Part shown: positions 28,989 to 37,315 of the stretch, piece after piece
Layout of the letters: every line of letters starts with the position of its first letter
Position numbering within the stretch: the stretch's first letter is position 1
Origin: an uncultured Alteromonadales bacterium
GTDB lineage: Bacteria > Pseudomonadota > Gammaproteobacteria > Pseudomonadales > Cellvibrionaceae
Direction: 5' to 3'
DNA length: 58,174 bases
Assembly: GCA_937864365.1 (NCBI GenBank)
Contig: CALMJT010000071.1
Span: forward strand, 1-58,174
Made by a program: the position numbers and the translations under genes
Notes under the pieces: model-generated
Told to the model about the DNA's origin: nothing
The model's input: only the letters and a program-made list of their open reading frames with translations
The model's database searches: none

Positions 28989-30340
28989 GGCATGATCCTT
29001 TAAAATATTCCTTTACGTTGCAAGTTGGCTCTTATTTTTAAGCCACGCAAAGCATAACAGAGGATCAAAAATAGACAGGCGTTATGTAGATTAATAAATG
29101 TAAATAAGCGTCTGAATTAATGTTAAAAATTGTTTAATATTAAAATAATGTCATTTTCGTAGAATTTTTCTTAACTAAACCACCCTGAACAATTTCATAT
29201 TTTTGATTAAAATCAAGATACAAAATCGAATTATTCAATAAATAACAACTCATCAAATTACACATTTCCACGAATAATCTTCAAAGAAATACCATTGCAA
29301 TATGGAATATCGCTATTAATGTTATACGTTCAAAAAATCATTAATCGAGATAAATATTTTGTTTACATATTCCATTAACGTCTTCTTAAACTTGTAAATT
29401 CCCTACAAATATCGCCTCACCCTAAATTATAAAATTACGCCAAAACAGCTAAGTTTATCGCAGTATTGAACTCAAGTATTCAAAAAAACCCTATTTTCAC
29501 AGCTTCTTAATAACGACTTCCGTATATTAGCTAAGATTCACGCTGTAAGAATGCGCATATCAAAACCTATATCAAAAATTATTACGCTCTTAAACAAAAA
29601 CCAAAAGATGTCTGCGTGGAATTTTTAATTCGATTAAATTGCCGCTCAAAGCGACCTAATTTTTCTCTCGAAATTAAAATTAACGATTTTCTTATTTAAA
29701 AAATTTCATTAAATTTTTATTTAATTGATTGAGAAATAGTTTTTACAAAAATCGATTTAAACGATTATAGAAAAAACTAAAAAAAATAATGAGCAGTAAA
29801 ATATTTTTAGCGATTAAATTTTAAAAAGAGCAAAAATTTCTAAAAAAACAAAGAAAGTGACATCAAAAATTGAAACGATATTTACGTAGGTTAAAAATGC
29901 GTTAAGCAAAAACTGTTGGATTAGGCAATAAAAATTATAGGGTTTTAATAACTAAAATAATTACTACAGCTCTGTTATTTAGAAGGGAATTTATAAAAGA
30001 AATAAAATAAGACAGGGTCTCAACAACCCGATGACGACATTATAATCAATCGAACAGAAAAAGCTATCACTGTGATCATATTTTATGTGCGTCTTTAAAA
30101 ATAACGACGACTTGGGTGAATCAAAGTGAGTAAATCCACCATCCTTTGCATCTAACCAAGACCGAAGAGTCTATGCAGGGAAGCATGTTTTTTAGTCACC
30201 AACGCTTATTCGATTCTACATAACCAAAAACATTAATCTGATTTTTCGGTAATAACTGGACATGCAAGCGATTACGCAGCATTAGCCGCCAGAAATACAT
30301 CTCACTTTCTGCCCAACTCCGAATGCAATAAATAATTTAG

Positions 30341-30489
30341 GGAACTCTGATTAACCTAGAGTTTCTCGCGACACAGGATGTGTCGCCAATTTCAAGAGCT
30401 GTGAGTGATTGAAATTGTGAAGAAATTGAAAATCGCATTTTCAATTTCTGTCCTCTGATTAAATCATGGATGAGTTAATCAGAGGCTCC
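30341..30489 (-). repeat. Dispersed five-hairpin repeat, best-preserved copy with TTTAG direct repeats
   Basis: 149 bp, flanked by TTTAG at 30336-30340 and 30490-30494. Five consecutive perfect hairpins: 30343-30363 (stem AACTCT), 30368-30386 (GCGACACA/TGTGTCGC, 3-base loop), 30387-30417 (CAATTTCAA/TTGAAATTG), 30421-30449 (13-bp stem AGAAATTGAAAAT, loop CGC) and 30452-30485 (CCTCTGATTAA/TTAATCAGAGG). No open frame of note inside. Orientation opposite to the copy in pirin. Confidence 0.92.
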
Positions 30490-30616
30490 TTTAGTTTCGA
30501 TTACTGAAAAAACACCAAACTCGCTAGCACTGGTTGTACGCATAACTCGATTGAGGCTCTTCACAGAGTTAAGCGTCTAACGGAAGGGCTTGCTTAGCAG
30601 GCGTTGGCTTTTTTAG

Positions 30617-30767
30617 CTGGAGTTGACTTGTCTAATTAGAGTTGGAAATGCGTCGCCAAATCACCAACAATAATTACTGGTGAATTGTTTATGGTTGCAA
30701 TTTATTTGAAAATCGTATTTTCAAATTTTGCAGTAAATTTAAATCAGCAAAAATTATTCAGGCGTCT
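30617..30767 (-). repeat. Old, diverged copy of the dispersed hairpin repeat
   Basis: Starts after TTTAG (30612-30616) with CTGGAGTTGACTTGTC and keeps the fourth hairpin almost intact (TTTGAAAATCGTATTTTCAAA) and a worn terminal part (AAATTTAAATCAGC...ATTATTCAG). About the full 150-bp length. Confidence 0.45.
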
Positions 30768-31067
30768 CGACCAGCTTCTGCCGGTTTTAACGAGTGTCGA
30801 TTATTCCGCTGTTAGCCTGCGTCATTTTGCCGCACGTATACTGTAAACTAATAGCTCTATTAAAACGTCAATTACAGGAAGCTTAAAATAGACATTGCAT
30901 CACGATAGTTTTTTTCAAAGGCTTTAGGGAATCCTAAACAACGGCTATTCGCTCACCTCAATTTGATAAGGGCTTGTTCGAATATTTGCAGAACTACAGT
31001 TACATTTATTGCCTTTTTAAAGTAAATTACCTAACTCTAAATTTATCTTCTAAATTCTTGAACACAG

Positions 31068-31373
31068 ATGTCACAATTGCGTCGTTTATTAGCAGCTCAC
31101 TCATCAGCCCACGTCGCCGTGCTGCTGGTCTTTTTGCTGTGGACGCAATTTGCTAACGCACATCATCTTGCCAGCCACAGTTATCAACCTTTTGCAGAGC
31201 AAGGTTTATGCGATTGTGCGCACTCACCAGCAGGCGCCATTCACACACTAACAACCCTAAACAGTTGCTCTGAGACTGCCGAACAAACCAACGTCAAATA
31301 CTCCAATCCGATCTTATCCGCTCGGATTAATCATCGCTTTAGTATTCGCGCACCACCTTCCACTCAGCGTTAA
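31068..31373 (+). CDS. Small exported His/Cys-containing protein upstream of a TonB receptor
   Basis: 101 residues. N-terminal signal-like helix (AHVAVLLVFLLWTQFANA), then a short mature part with HHLASHSY, CDCAHS and one further Cys (NSCSET), suitable for binding a metal such as zinc or copper. Small proteins of this type (DUF2946/DUF2607-like) often accompany metal-uptake receptors; here a ZnuD-like receptor starts 90 bases downstream on the same strand. No confident family. The start is uncertain because no clear ribosome site is visible. Confidence 0.5.
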   Translation: MSQLRRLLAAHSSAHVAVLLVFLLWTQFANAHHLASHSYQPFAEQGLCDCAHSPAGAIHTLTTLNSCSETAEQTNVKYSNPILSARINHRFSIRAPPSTQR

Positions 31374-31463
31374 GCGTTTTTTCTCAATCTAAAAGTAACT
31401 CACAGATTTAATGTTATAAAAATTTGCGCTTTTTTAGCGTAGGTATTCATTCGAGTGGAATTT

Positions 31464-33557
31464 ATGAACCGCCCTTTACATCGATTTACCCCAAAAAAAT
31501 TAACTCAAGCCATTTCGGGATTGCCTTTCTTATTGTGTGCTACAACCGGCTCCGCGGCGCCAGAGCATGAACAACATTTAACAGTAATCGAAGAAGTTGT
31601 TGTAACCGGCGAGCTGCAAAAAAAACTTGCCGACACAGCATTGCCGATTAATGTCCTCAGTGGCGAACAGCTCAACAACGATCTTGCAAACACGCTTGGC
31701 GACACCATCGACAGCTTACCCGGCGTGCAATCCAGCAGTTTTGGCGCGGGTGTTGGTCGCCCAATTATCCGTGGCCAATCGGGTAATCGAGTACGCGTGC
31801 TTCAAAACGGCATCAACACTCTAGATGCCTCGTCGGTGAGTCCCGATCACGCCAACGGCGTAAACCCATTTGCCGCAGAGCGTATTGAGGTCTTGCGCGG
31901 CCCGGCAACCTTGCTTTATGGCAACGGCGCAATCGGTGGTGTCGTCAATGTTTTGGACAAACGCATTGCCTCGCAACCTCTTGAAGAAACAAGCGCTCGT
32001 ATCCTGCAAAGCCACGACACCAACAACGACCAAAACACAACAGCATTTACCCTTGATGCTCCCGCCGGAAATTTCGCCGTACACGCTGACGGGACCATTT
32101 TCAACGGCAACGATGTGGAGATTCCGGACGGCAATTTTTTACCACCGTTTCAAGATGAAGATACAACCGGCAGGCTACGCAACAGTAATTTTGATGGCAA
32201 AAGTGGTGGCCTAGGCGCAACGTATTTCTTCGACAGCGGTTATATTGGTATTGCGGTTAGCGACTTACAGCAAGAGTACGGACTGCCGCCAGCTCCGCCA
32301 GGAGTCAGCGATGAAGAAGGTGTCGATATTCGCATCGATCTTGATCAAACTCGCTACGAAATTGAAACCGGTTGGCTTTTAAATGGCTTTTTTAACGAAT
32401 TAAACGCTCATATTGGCTTCACCGATTATGAACATCGCGAAATAGAAATTGAACCTGAAGAAGAATTCTCCGAAGACGAAGGCGATGGCGAAGAGGAAAT
32501 CGGCACACGCTTTTTTAACGAAGGCTTTGACTCTCGTTTTACCCTAAAACACGGTAGCCCAAACAACCAACACGGTGTTCTTGGTGTGCAAATTCAGGAT
32601 CGAGAGTTCGGCTCTGAAGGCGGTGAAGGATATATCCTACCAACCGACATTCGTTCCTTTGCGGTGTTTGCGCTAGAAGGCTTTGAATACAAACAATTAC
32701 AACTGGAACTCGGCGCGCGTATAGAAAGAACCGATACCGAGCTTTCTAGTGGTTGCGATCAGTCCGAGACAACCTTCAGCGCCTCGGCGTCGGCACTGCG
32801 TGATATTAGCGACAGCGCAAACGTTTGGATTTCGGCGAGCCTGTCTGAACGCGCCGCCACCGAAGAAGAATTGTTCTCGAATGTTAGCGAATCAACCTGT
32901 ACCAACTTTGCTGAGCAAGATTTAATTGAACACGCCGCAACGCGCCGCATTGAAATTGGTAATCCCGATCTCGATACCGAAACCAGCCGAAACATAGAAG
33001 TTGGTTTACGCAAACACAGCGGCGAATGGACGGGTGAAATCAACGTCTTTTATAACAATATTCGCGATTACATTTTTGCAGGCTTCACGGATGATCCAGA
33101 AGTTATTCGCTACAATCAGCAAGACGCCGATTTCTATGGAATTGAAGCCGAATTTACCCAGCATTTATTCCGCGATAGCAATCAACATTTCGATCTTCGC
33201 GTTTTTGGTGACTATGTGCAAGGCGAGCTTGATGACGGTGAAGATGTACCAAGATTAGCACCCGCTCGATTAGGCGCAGAACTCAGCTGGGCCAGAAATC
33301 GTTGGTTTGCACAACTCTCAAGCGTCCAAGTGTTTGATCAGTCACGCACCAGCAGCAATGAAACCAAAACGGACGGATATAATCGCCTTGAAGCCTTGAT
33401 TGAGTACAACTTACCAATCAATGACAGCAATCTTGCGATCTATTCCAAAGGTAAAAACCTTTTAGACGAAGACATTCGAGATCACACCTCATTCACTAAA
33501 GACTCAGCCCCAGCCGCGGGTATTGGTGCTGAAGTGGGTTTGCGATTTACGTTTTAA
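31464..33557 (+). CDS. ZnuD-like TonB-dependent outer-membrane receptor
   Basis: 697 residues from the ATG at 31464 (GAGTGGA upstream). A signal peptide of about 35 residues is followed by a TonB box-like EEVVVTGE, a plug domain (about 50-165, with GVGRPIIRGQSGNRVRVLQ and EVLRGPATLLYGNGAIGGVVNV) and a 22-strand barrel ending in GLRFTF. The plug closely follows the ZnuD zinc-receptor pattern, including VSPDHANGVNPFAAERIEVL. An extracellular-type loop is extremely acidic (EPEEEFSEDEGDGEEE) where ZnuD proteins usually have His-rich loops, so a divalent metal is the likely cargo, with zinc the best guess. No Zur box was found with confidence. Confidence 0.85.
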   Translation: MNRPLHRFTPKKLTQAISGLPFLLCATTGSAAPEHEQHLTVIEEVVVTGELQKKLADTALPINVLSGEQLNNDLANTLGDTIDSLPGVQSSSFGAGVGRPIIRGQSGNRVRVLQNGINTLDASSVSPDHANGVNPFAAERIEVLRGPATLLYGNGAIGGVVNVLDKRIASQPLEETSARILQSHDTNNDQNTTAFTLDAPAGNFAVHADGTIFNGNDVEIPDGNFLPPFQDEDTTGRLRNSNFDGKSGGLGATYFFDSGYIGIAVSDLQQEYGLPPAPPGVSDEEGVDIRIDLDQTRYEIETGWLLNGFFNELNAHIGFTDYEHREIEIEPEEEFSEDEGDGEEEIGTRFFNEGFDSRFTLKHGSPNNQHGVLGVQIQDREFGSEGGEGYILPTDIRSFAVFALEGFEYKQLQLELGARIERTDTELSSGCDQSETTFSASASALRDISDSANVWISASLSERAATEEELFSNVSESTCTNFAEQDLIEHAATRRIEIGNPDLDTETSRNIEVGLRKHSGEWTGEINVFYNNIRDYIFAGFTDDPEVIRYNQQDADFYGIEAEFTQHLFRDSNQHFDLRVFGDYVQGELDDGEDVPRLAPARLGAELSWARNRWFAQLSSVQVFDQSRTSSNETKTDGYNRLEALIEYNLPINDSNLAIYSKGKNLLDEDIRDHTSFTKDSAPAAGIGAEVGLRFTF

Positions 33558-33580
33558 TTAGCTGATACCTAAAGCAAATT

Positions 33581-33656
33581 AGGCTCTGATAAAGCCAAAA
33601 TTTCTAGCGACTCAGGGAAGAGTCGCCAATCTCTATTACGATAGGGAATTGAGATG
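33581..33656 (-). repeat. Truncated copy of the dispersed hairpin repeat (15378 subtype)
   Basis: GCTCTGATAAAGCC, TTTCTAGCGACTC-AGGGAA-GAGTCGCC and TCTATTACGATAGGGAATTGAGAT match the first three hairpins of the copy at 15378, including its TCTATTACGATA variant. The second hairpin has changed both arms (CGACTC/GAGTCG), keeping pairing. The remainder is missing where the next copy begins 12 bases further on. Confidence 0.6.
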
Positions 33657-33668
33657 ATAAAACCACTG

Positions 33669-33815
33669 GAATCTCTGGTTAACTCATCCATGATTGAACC
33701 AGACGACAGAAATTAACGCTGCGATTTCCAGTTTCTTCACAATTTCAATTACTTACTGTTCTCGAAATTGGCACATTCTAGTGTCGCAAGAAACTCTGAG
33801 TTAATCGGAGTTTTC
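33669..33815 (+). repeat. Dispersed five-hairpin repeat, near full-length copy
   Basis: GAATCTCTGGTTAACTCATC ... GAACCAGACGAC at the left, CTGTTCTCGAAATTGGC-type centre, and GAAACTCTGAGTTAATCGGAG at the right; 147 bp. Compensating changes in the outer hairpin (GGTTAAC...TTGAACC) are visible. No convincing flanking duplication remains. Confidence 0.8.
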
Positions 33816-34001
33816 TATGAAAAATAAATAATTTAGAGCCTACTTGTTTGTAATTTTCCAAAACTAGAATTCAATAAGGCTATGCTCGACACCCTTCTTT
33901 AACATCCGCTAAAAGTCCCTTAAAAACTCGTTAACGATACTATGTGAGTATTTAAAAGACTCAATAATCTTATAATTACTAATTTATCAATATCAACATT
34001 A

Positions 34002-34029
34002 GTGACAGCTTTTTTAAAAAAGCTGTCAC
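34002..34029. repeat. 28-bp perfect palindrome
   Basis: GTGACAGCTTTTTT followed by its exact complement AAAAAAGCTGTCAC. It stands alone between the TonB-receptor gene and the DUF6795-like gene. It could be a bidirectional terminator (T6/A6 in the stem itself) or an operator. It has no similarity to the hairpin repeat family. Confidence 0.7.
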
Positions 34030-34167
34030 AATCTTGCCAGAGCACACATTTTTATCAGGTAAGGCACCATCAAATAAAAAATCTCCTAAACTGAAATGTA
34101 TCTACTAATTCGCCATCAACAGCCTAAGGCTTACTTCTTATATACGGTTATTGACAAAGGTGCGCCA

Positions 34168-34629
34168 ATGATGAATTCAACTACTGAGGATAGCGTGTGC
34201 CTGTTTTCTGCCATGTGTGGAATTATTACCGTCAATCAACAGCCCCAAGCGCATTTAACATTAACTCGAACTGCACAATGGCAAGGTATAGAAATCGATA
34301 CAACCGTTACTGATGCCGACGGTTATTTTGAATTTCCGTCAATGTTCGTCAAAAACCGTAAAAAATTTCAAACCTCAACTTTTTTGGTAACTCAAAATAT
34401 ATTTACCGATTTTGGCAATAAAAACATTCGCCTGTGGTTGGGGTCAAAATTATTTCCACAAGAATTTTCTGAGTCTCGCGGCGAAATAATCTCGGTAAGA
34501 GGTGAACTCACCGAGCGGGAAAAATCCTATTCAATAAATTCGCAAGTATTCCTAACGTTATTTGATTGGGCAGTAGTAACCGACAGTATTTCAGCATCTT
34601 TAAATACATTTAATTTAACCATTAACTAG
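34168..34629 (+). CDS. DUF6795-like small protein with Ig/carboxypeptidase-type fold
   Basis: 153 residues from the ATG at 34168, with AAAGG 7 bases upstream. No signal peptide. An N-terminal stretch ending SAMCGIITVNQQPQAHLTL and the TVTDADGYFEFPSMF motif resemble the carboxypeptidase regulatory-like fold in the DUF6795 family (assignment from memory). About 20 bases before the next gene on the same strand. Function unknown. Confidence 0.6.
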   Translation: MMNSTTEDSVCLFSAMCGIITVNQQPQAHLTLTRTAQWQGIEIDTTVTDADGYFEFPSMFVKNRKKFQTSTFLVTQNIFTDFGNKNIRLWLGSKLFPQEFSESRGEIISVRGELTEREKSYSINSQVFLTLFDWAVVTDSISASLNTFNLTIN

Positions 34630-34651
34630 CTTTTTAACGCCCGAAAACTTC

Positions 34652-35515
34652 ATGAAAATTTCGATGCTTTTAAATCTCATCACCGCTCAAAACAGGGCAA
34701 CAAAAGCGCGAATTATTGATGACGTCATTATAAAAAAATTAAAACTCCATTATCACAGTCTTTGGCTCCTTGCTATGTTTATCAGCGCGCAATCATTTGC
34801 ACAGACAACCTCTTTAACGATGAGCTATGAGCAATGGCAGCCCTTTTATTACAGCAGCGACGGTAAGATTGCCGGTTTGGATATTGATATTGCACGAGAA
34901 ATTCTCGATCAACAAAATATCTCCCTAACCTTCAAACAGCTGCCATTCTGGCGAAGCTTGCCGAGCTTATATTCAGGAGAAATTGACTTAGTAGGCTCCA
35001 TGGGTTTAACAGATAAACGCAAACGGTACTTGCTTTATTCGCAACCCTATTTTCGCGAACGATATATCCTCTATATCAATAACAAATTTTACGATCAGTT
35101 CAGCGGTCAAACCATAACGGAACTTTTAAGCAGAGGTTTTAGAGTAGGAGTCACTCGCGGCACATTTCACGGTGCTTTATTCGAACCCTTAAAAAAAGCC
35201 CAAGCATTTCACGATCAAATCATCGAAGTTTCCAGTGACATGCAGAACCACAAAAAGCTGGTTAGCGGTCGTATCGACGGATTTATCCAAGAAAGCTCGT
35301 TGTTTGAAGTTAACAACAGCGTAATGAAACAACAAATAAACATCACTCCACTGCTGTTAATCGGCGAGACCGATCTGCACTTTGTTTTTAGTCGAGTCAC
35401 AACAACCGAAACCATCGTGCAGCAGTTCAATGCGGGATTGCAGCAGTTAAAACAATCGGGACGCTATCAGGAAATACTCGCACGCTATCGATTAAGCGAA
35501 CACGCTGTAGATTAA
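34652..35515 (+). CDS. Periplasmic substrate-binding protein (amino-acid type, PBP2)
   Basis: 287 residues. After a long N-terminus comes a hydrophobic export segment (LWLLAMFISAQSFA), then a type II periplasmic binding fold: SYEQWQPFYYSSDGKIAGLD, IDLVGSMGLTDKRKRYLLYS, FRVGVTRGTFHG and a final GRYQEILARYRL. The domain order and length match bacterial extracellular solute-binding proteins family 3. No ABC permease or ATPase is nearby, so it may be an orphan sensor-like protein. The export signal sits about 40 residues in, so the true start may be downstream of the ATG at 34652; ATG 34664 or a non-ATG start is possible. Confidence 0.75.
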   Translation: MKISMLLNLITAQNRATKARIIDDVIIKKLKLHYHSLWLLAMFISAQSFAQTTSLTMSYEQWQPFYYSSDGKIAGLDIDIAREILDQQNISLTFKQLPFWRSLPSLYSGEIDLVGSMGLTDKRKRYLLYSQPYFRERYILYINNKFYDQFSGQTITELLSRGFRVGVTRGTFHGALFEPLKKAQAFHDQIIEVSSDMQNHKKLVSGRIDGFIQESSLFEVNNSVMKQQINITPLLLIGETDLHFVFSRVTTTETIVQQFNAGLQQLKQSGRYQEILARYRLSEHAVD

Positions 35516-35664
35516 TCATCCAAAATAGTTTTAATAGCAGCCCAAATCGACATTAACCGGCCATAACATTCACGCTTTTAAAAAGACTAGAATCCACCAT
35601 AGGCAACCTACCAAATACTGAGCTACTGCCTGCTCAATTGCGATAACCAATTGAAATGATTTAG

Positions 35665-35705
35665 GAACATCCGCTTAACTCCGCCATGATTTAATCACCG
35701 AGAAA
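35665..35705 (+). repeat. Fragment of the dispersed hairpin repeat (left end only)
   Basis: TTTAG followed by GAACATCCGCTTAACTCCGC and CATGATTTAATCACCGAG matches the left 40 bases of the family. The following sequence is a different pair of small hairpins. It lies just upstream of anbu. Confidence 0.55.
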
Positions 35706-35816
35706 CAAGGCTGTAGGGCCTTACGCCATTATTTTACCTTCGGCAAAATAACAGCAGGTGGAAGAATTAACTTATAATTCCTATACTCCGCTCCAAAAAG
35801 CTCAGTGAGAATGACA

Positions 35817-36539
35817 ATGACCTATTGCGTAGCAATGAATCTCGAACAAGGTCTCTTGTTCGGTGGCGATACCCGTACCAATGCCGGTGTCGATCATATT
35901 TCCACGTTCAGAAAACTCTATACCTTCTCAAACGATAAAACTCACGCTTTGGCTATTTTGTGTTCAGGCAACCTCGGCACCAGCCAAGCCTTGATAGAGT
36001 TATTACGTAAAGAAATTCGAGCCAACGAATCCAACCTGCTTAATCATACGTCGCTGTTTGACTGCGCTAAACACGTGGGTAAGCGTCTGCGGGAAATCAT
36101 TCACGGTTATAGTGAAGAAGATTACGACAAGAAAGTCGATTTCTCTGGCAGCTTGCTATTGGGCGGGCAAATTAAAGGTGAAGCTCCGCGCTTATTCTTT
36201 GTCTATCCGCAGGGTAATTTTATCGAATCAACCCGCGAGACGCCTTACTTTCAGATAGGTGAACACAAATACGGCAAGCCTATTTTGGAACGAACCCTCG
36301 AATACACAACACCATTAAATATCGCCCTTAGCTCTATGGTTGTGTCTTTAGACTCGACCATTAAAAGTAATTTGTCGGTGGGGTTACCCATGGACGTGCT
36401 GATTTACGAAAAAGACAGCTTTAATCTGGATCGCTATCGTCGCTTTAATGAATACGATCAAGAATTCTTGGCCGCAAGAAAATATTGGTTAGACGGTTTA
36501 CGTCGCTTGATTGAAGAATTTCCAGAACTAAAAGTTTAA
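35817..36539 (+). CDS. Anbu proteasome-related peptidase
   Basis: 240 residues from the ATG at 35817, chosen so that removal of Met exposes the catalytic Thr (MTYCVAMNLEQG); ATG 35811 and GTG 35805 are in frame but would not. The N-terminal nucleophile hydrolase core shows FGGDTRTNAGVDHISTFRKLY, with the Asp and Lys of the active site, and SSMVVSLDSTIKSNLSVG. Anbu is the ancestral proteasome beta-subunit-like family that forms open ring or helical assemblies; its substrates are not known. It regularly occurs with circularly permuted ATP-grasp, alpha-E and transglutaminase genes, exactly as downstream here. Confidence 0.93.
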   Translation: MTYCVAMNLEQGLLFGGDTRTNAGVDHISTFRKLYTFSNDKTHALAILCSGNLGTSQALIELLRKEIRANESNLLNHTSLFDCAKHVGKRLREIIHGYSEEDYDKKVDFSGSLLLGGQIKGEAPRLFFVYPQGNFIESTRETPYFQIGEHKYGKPILERTLEYTTPLNIALSSMVVSLDSTIKSNLSVGLPMDVLIYEKDSFNLDRYRRFNEYDQEFLAARKYWLDGLRRLIEEFPELKV

Positions 36540-36750
36540 CCGAGTTTTCATTCGCATCTTTACGCACATGCAGCCACAACCCAATCAATCATTAGCGATG
36601 CTGCATGTGCACAGTTGGATTCTTACCAAATATCGCTATTGGCCCAGCAAATAAACATTCAAATCTTCGACAAATTCGCTCTCACCTCGATAACCTTACA
36701 GTTCAAAACAGTCGCCTTTCACTGTTGATCTATCGTAAAGTAGTTCTTAG

Positions 36751-36903
36751 AGGAAGCTGTGACCAGCCTAGAGTTTCCTGCGACACAAAGATGTGTCACC
36801 AATTTCAAGAACGGAATGTGATTGAAATTGTGAAGAAATTGGACATCGCCTTTTTCAATTTCTGCCTTCTGATTAAATCATGGCTGAGTTAATCAGAAAT
36901 TCC
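36751..36903 (-). repeat. Dispersed five-hairpin repeat between anbu and the ATP-grasp gene
   Basis: 153 bp: AGGAAGCTGTGACCAGCC, GCGACACA-AAGA-TGTGTCAC, CAATTTCAA...TTGAAATTG, AGAAATTGGACATC...TTTTTCAATTTCT and CTTCTGATTAA...TTAATCAGAA. TATAG follows the right end, CTTAG precedes the left end. It separates anbu from the rest of its cluster. Confidence 0.85.
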
Positions 36904-37315
36904 TATAGTTTTTTTATTAGAAAAAATCAGAGAAAACTTTATTGGTGTGTATGGCGCAATTTAAAAATAATCCTGCACTTGCCGCGAAATTATCAAATGG
37001 CATAAATGCTGCTCTGAATTATGCAATATTCACCGGATTTAACCACGTTTGGCCCTTTCAATTTATGCGCAAACGTTATGCAACTAAAGCTAAGTCAATA
37101 CATGACCGTGCACACATGGCATGCTTACCGAAATTTTGGATTGCCTAAGATGATTTATGATTTTTGCGTTAGGCAACGAGCTTCCAAGATATTTGCTATC
37201 GACAATCAATTATCGATGCGCAAACCGACAACACTTAAAAGGCTACAACGCTTTATCGCTCCAGTAACCGCAACAGAATATTATAAATAAACGACCTAAA
37301 GGAGCTGTGCTCTAA
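36904..37315. other. Spacer upstream of the ATP-grasp gene
   Basis: About 400 bases between the repeat copy and the first gene of the ATP-grasp operon. Two overlapping short frames are present, but neither has a ribosome site, a recognisable domain or codon use like the neighbours, so I treat this as non-coding. It should contain the operon promoter. Confidence 0.45.

Larger units (their letters stand above)
28989..31067. other. 2-kb non-coding, strongly AT-rich region
   Basis: Apart from two copies of the hairpin repeat (30341 and 30617) I see no gene. The part at 29000-30000 is extremely AT-rich and has stops in every frame. It may be decayed sequence; the divergent promoters of the cytochrome gene and of the small exported protein lie at its ends. 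Confidence 0.55.

Noticed and set aside
31411-31420. ATGTTATAAA as half of a Zur box before the TonB receptor
   Set aside because: The second half-site is absent.
36942-37290. Two overlapping short frames before the ATP-grasp gene
   Set aside because: No ribosome site, no domain, composition unlike neighbours; probably chance.
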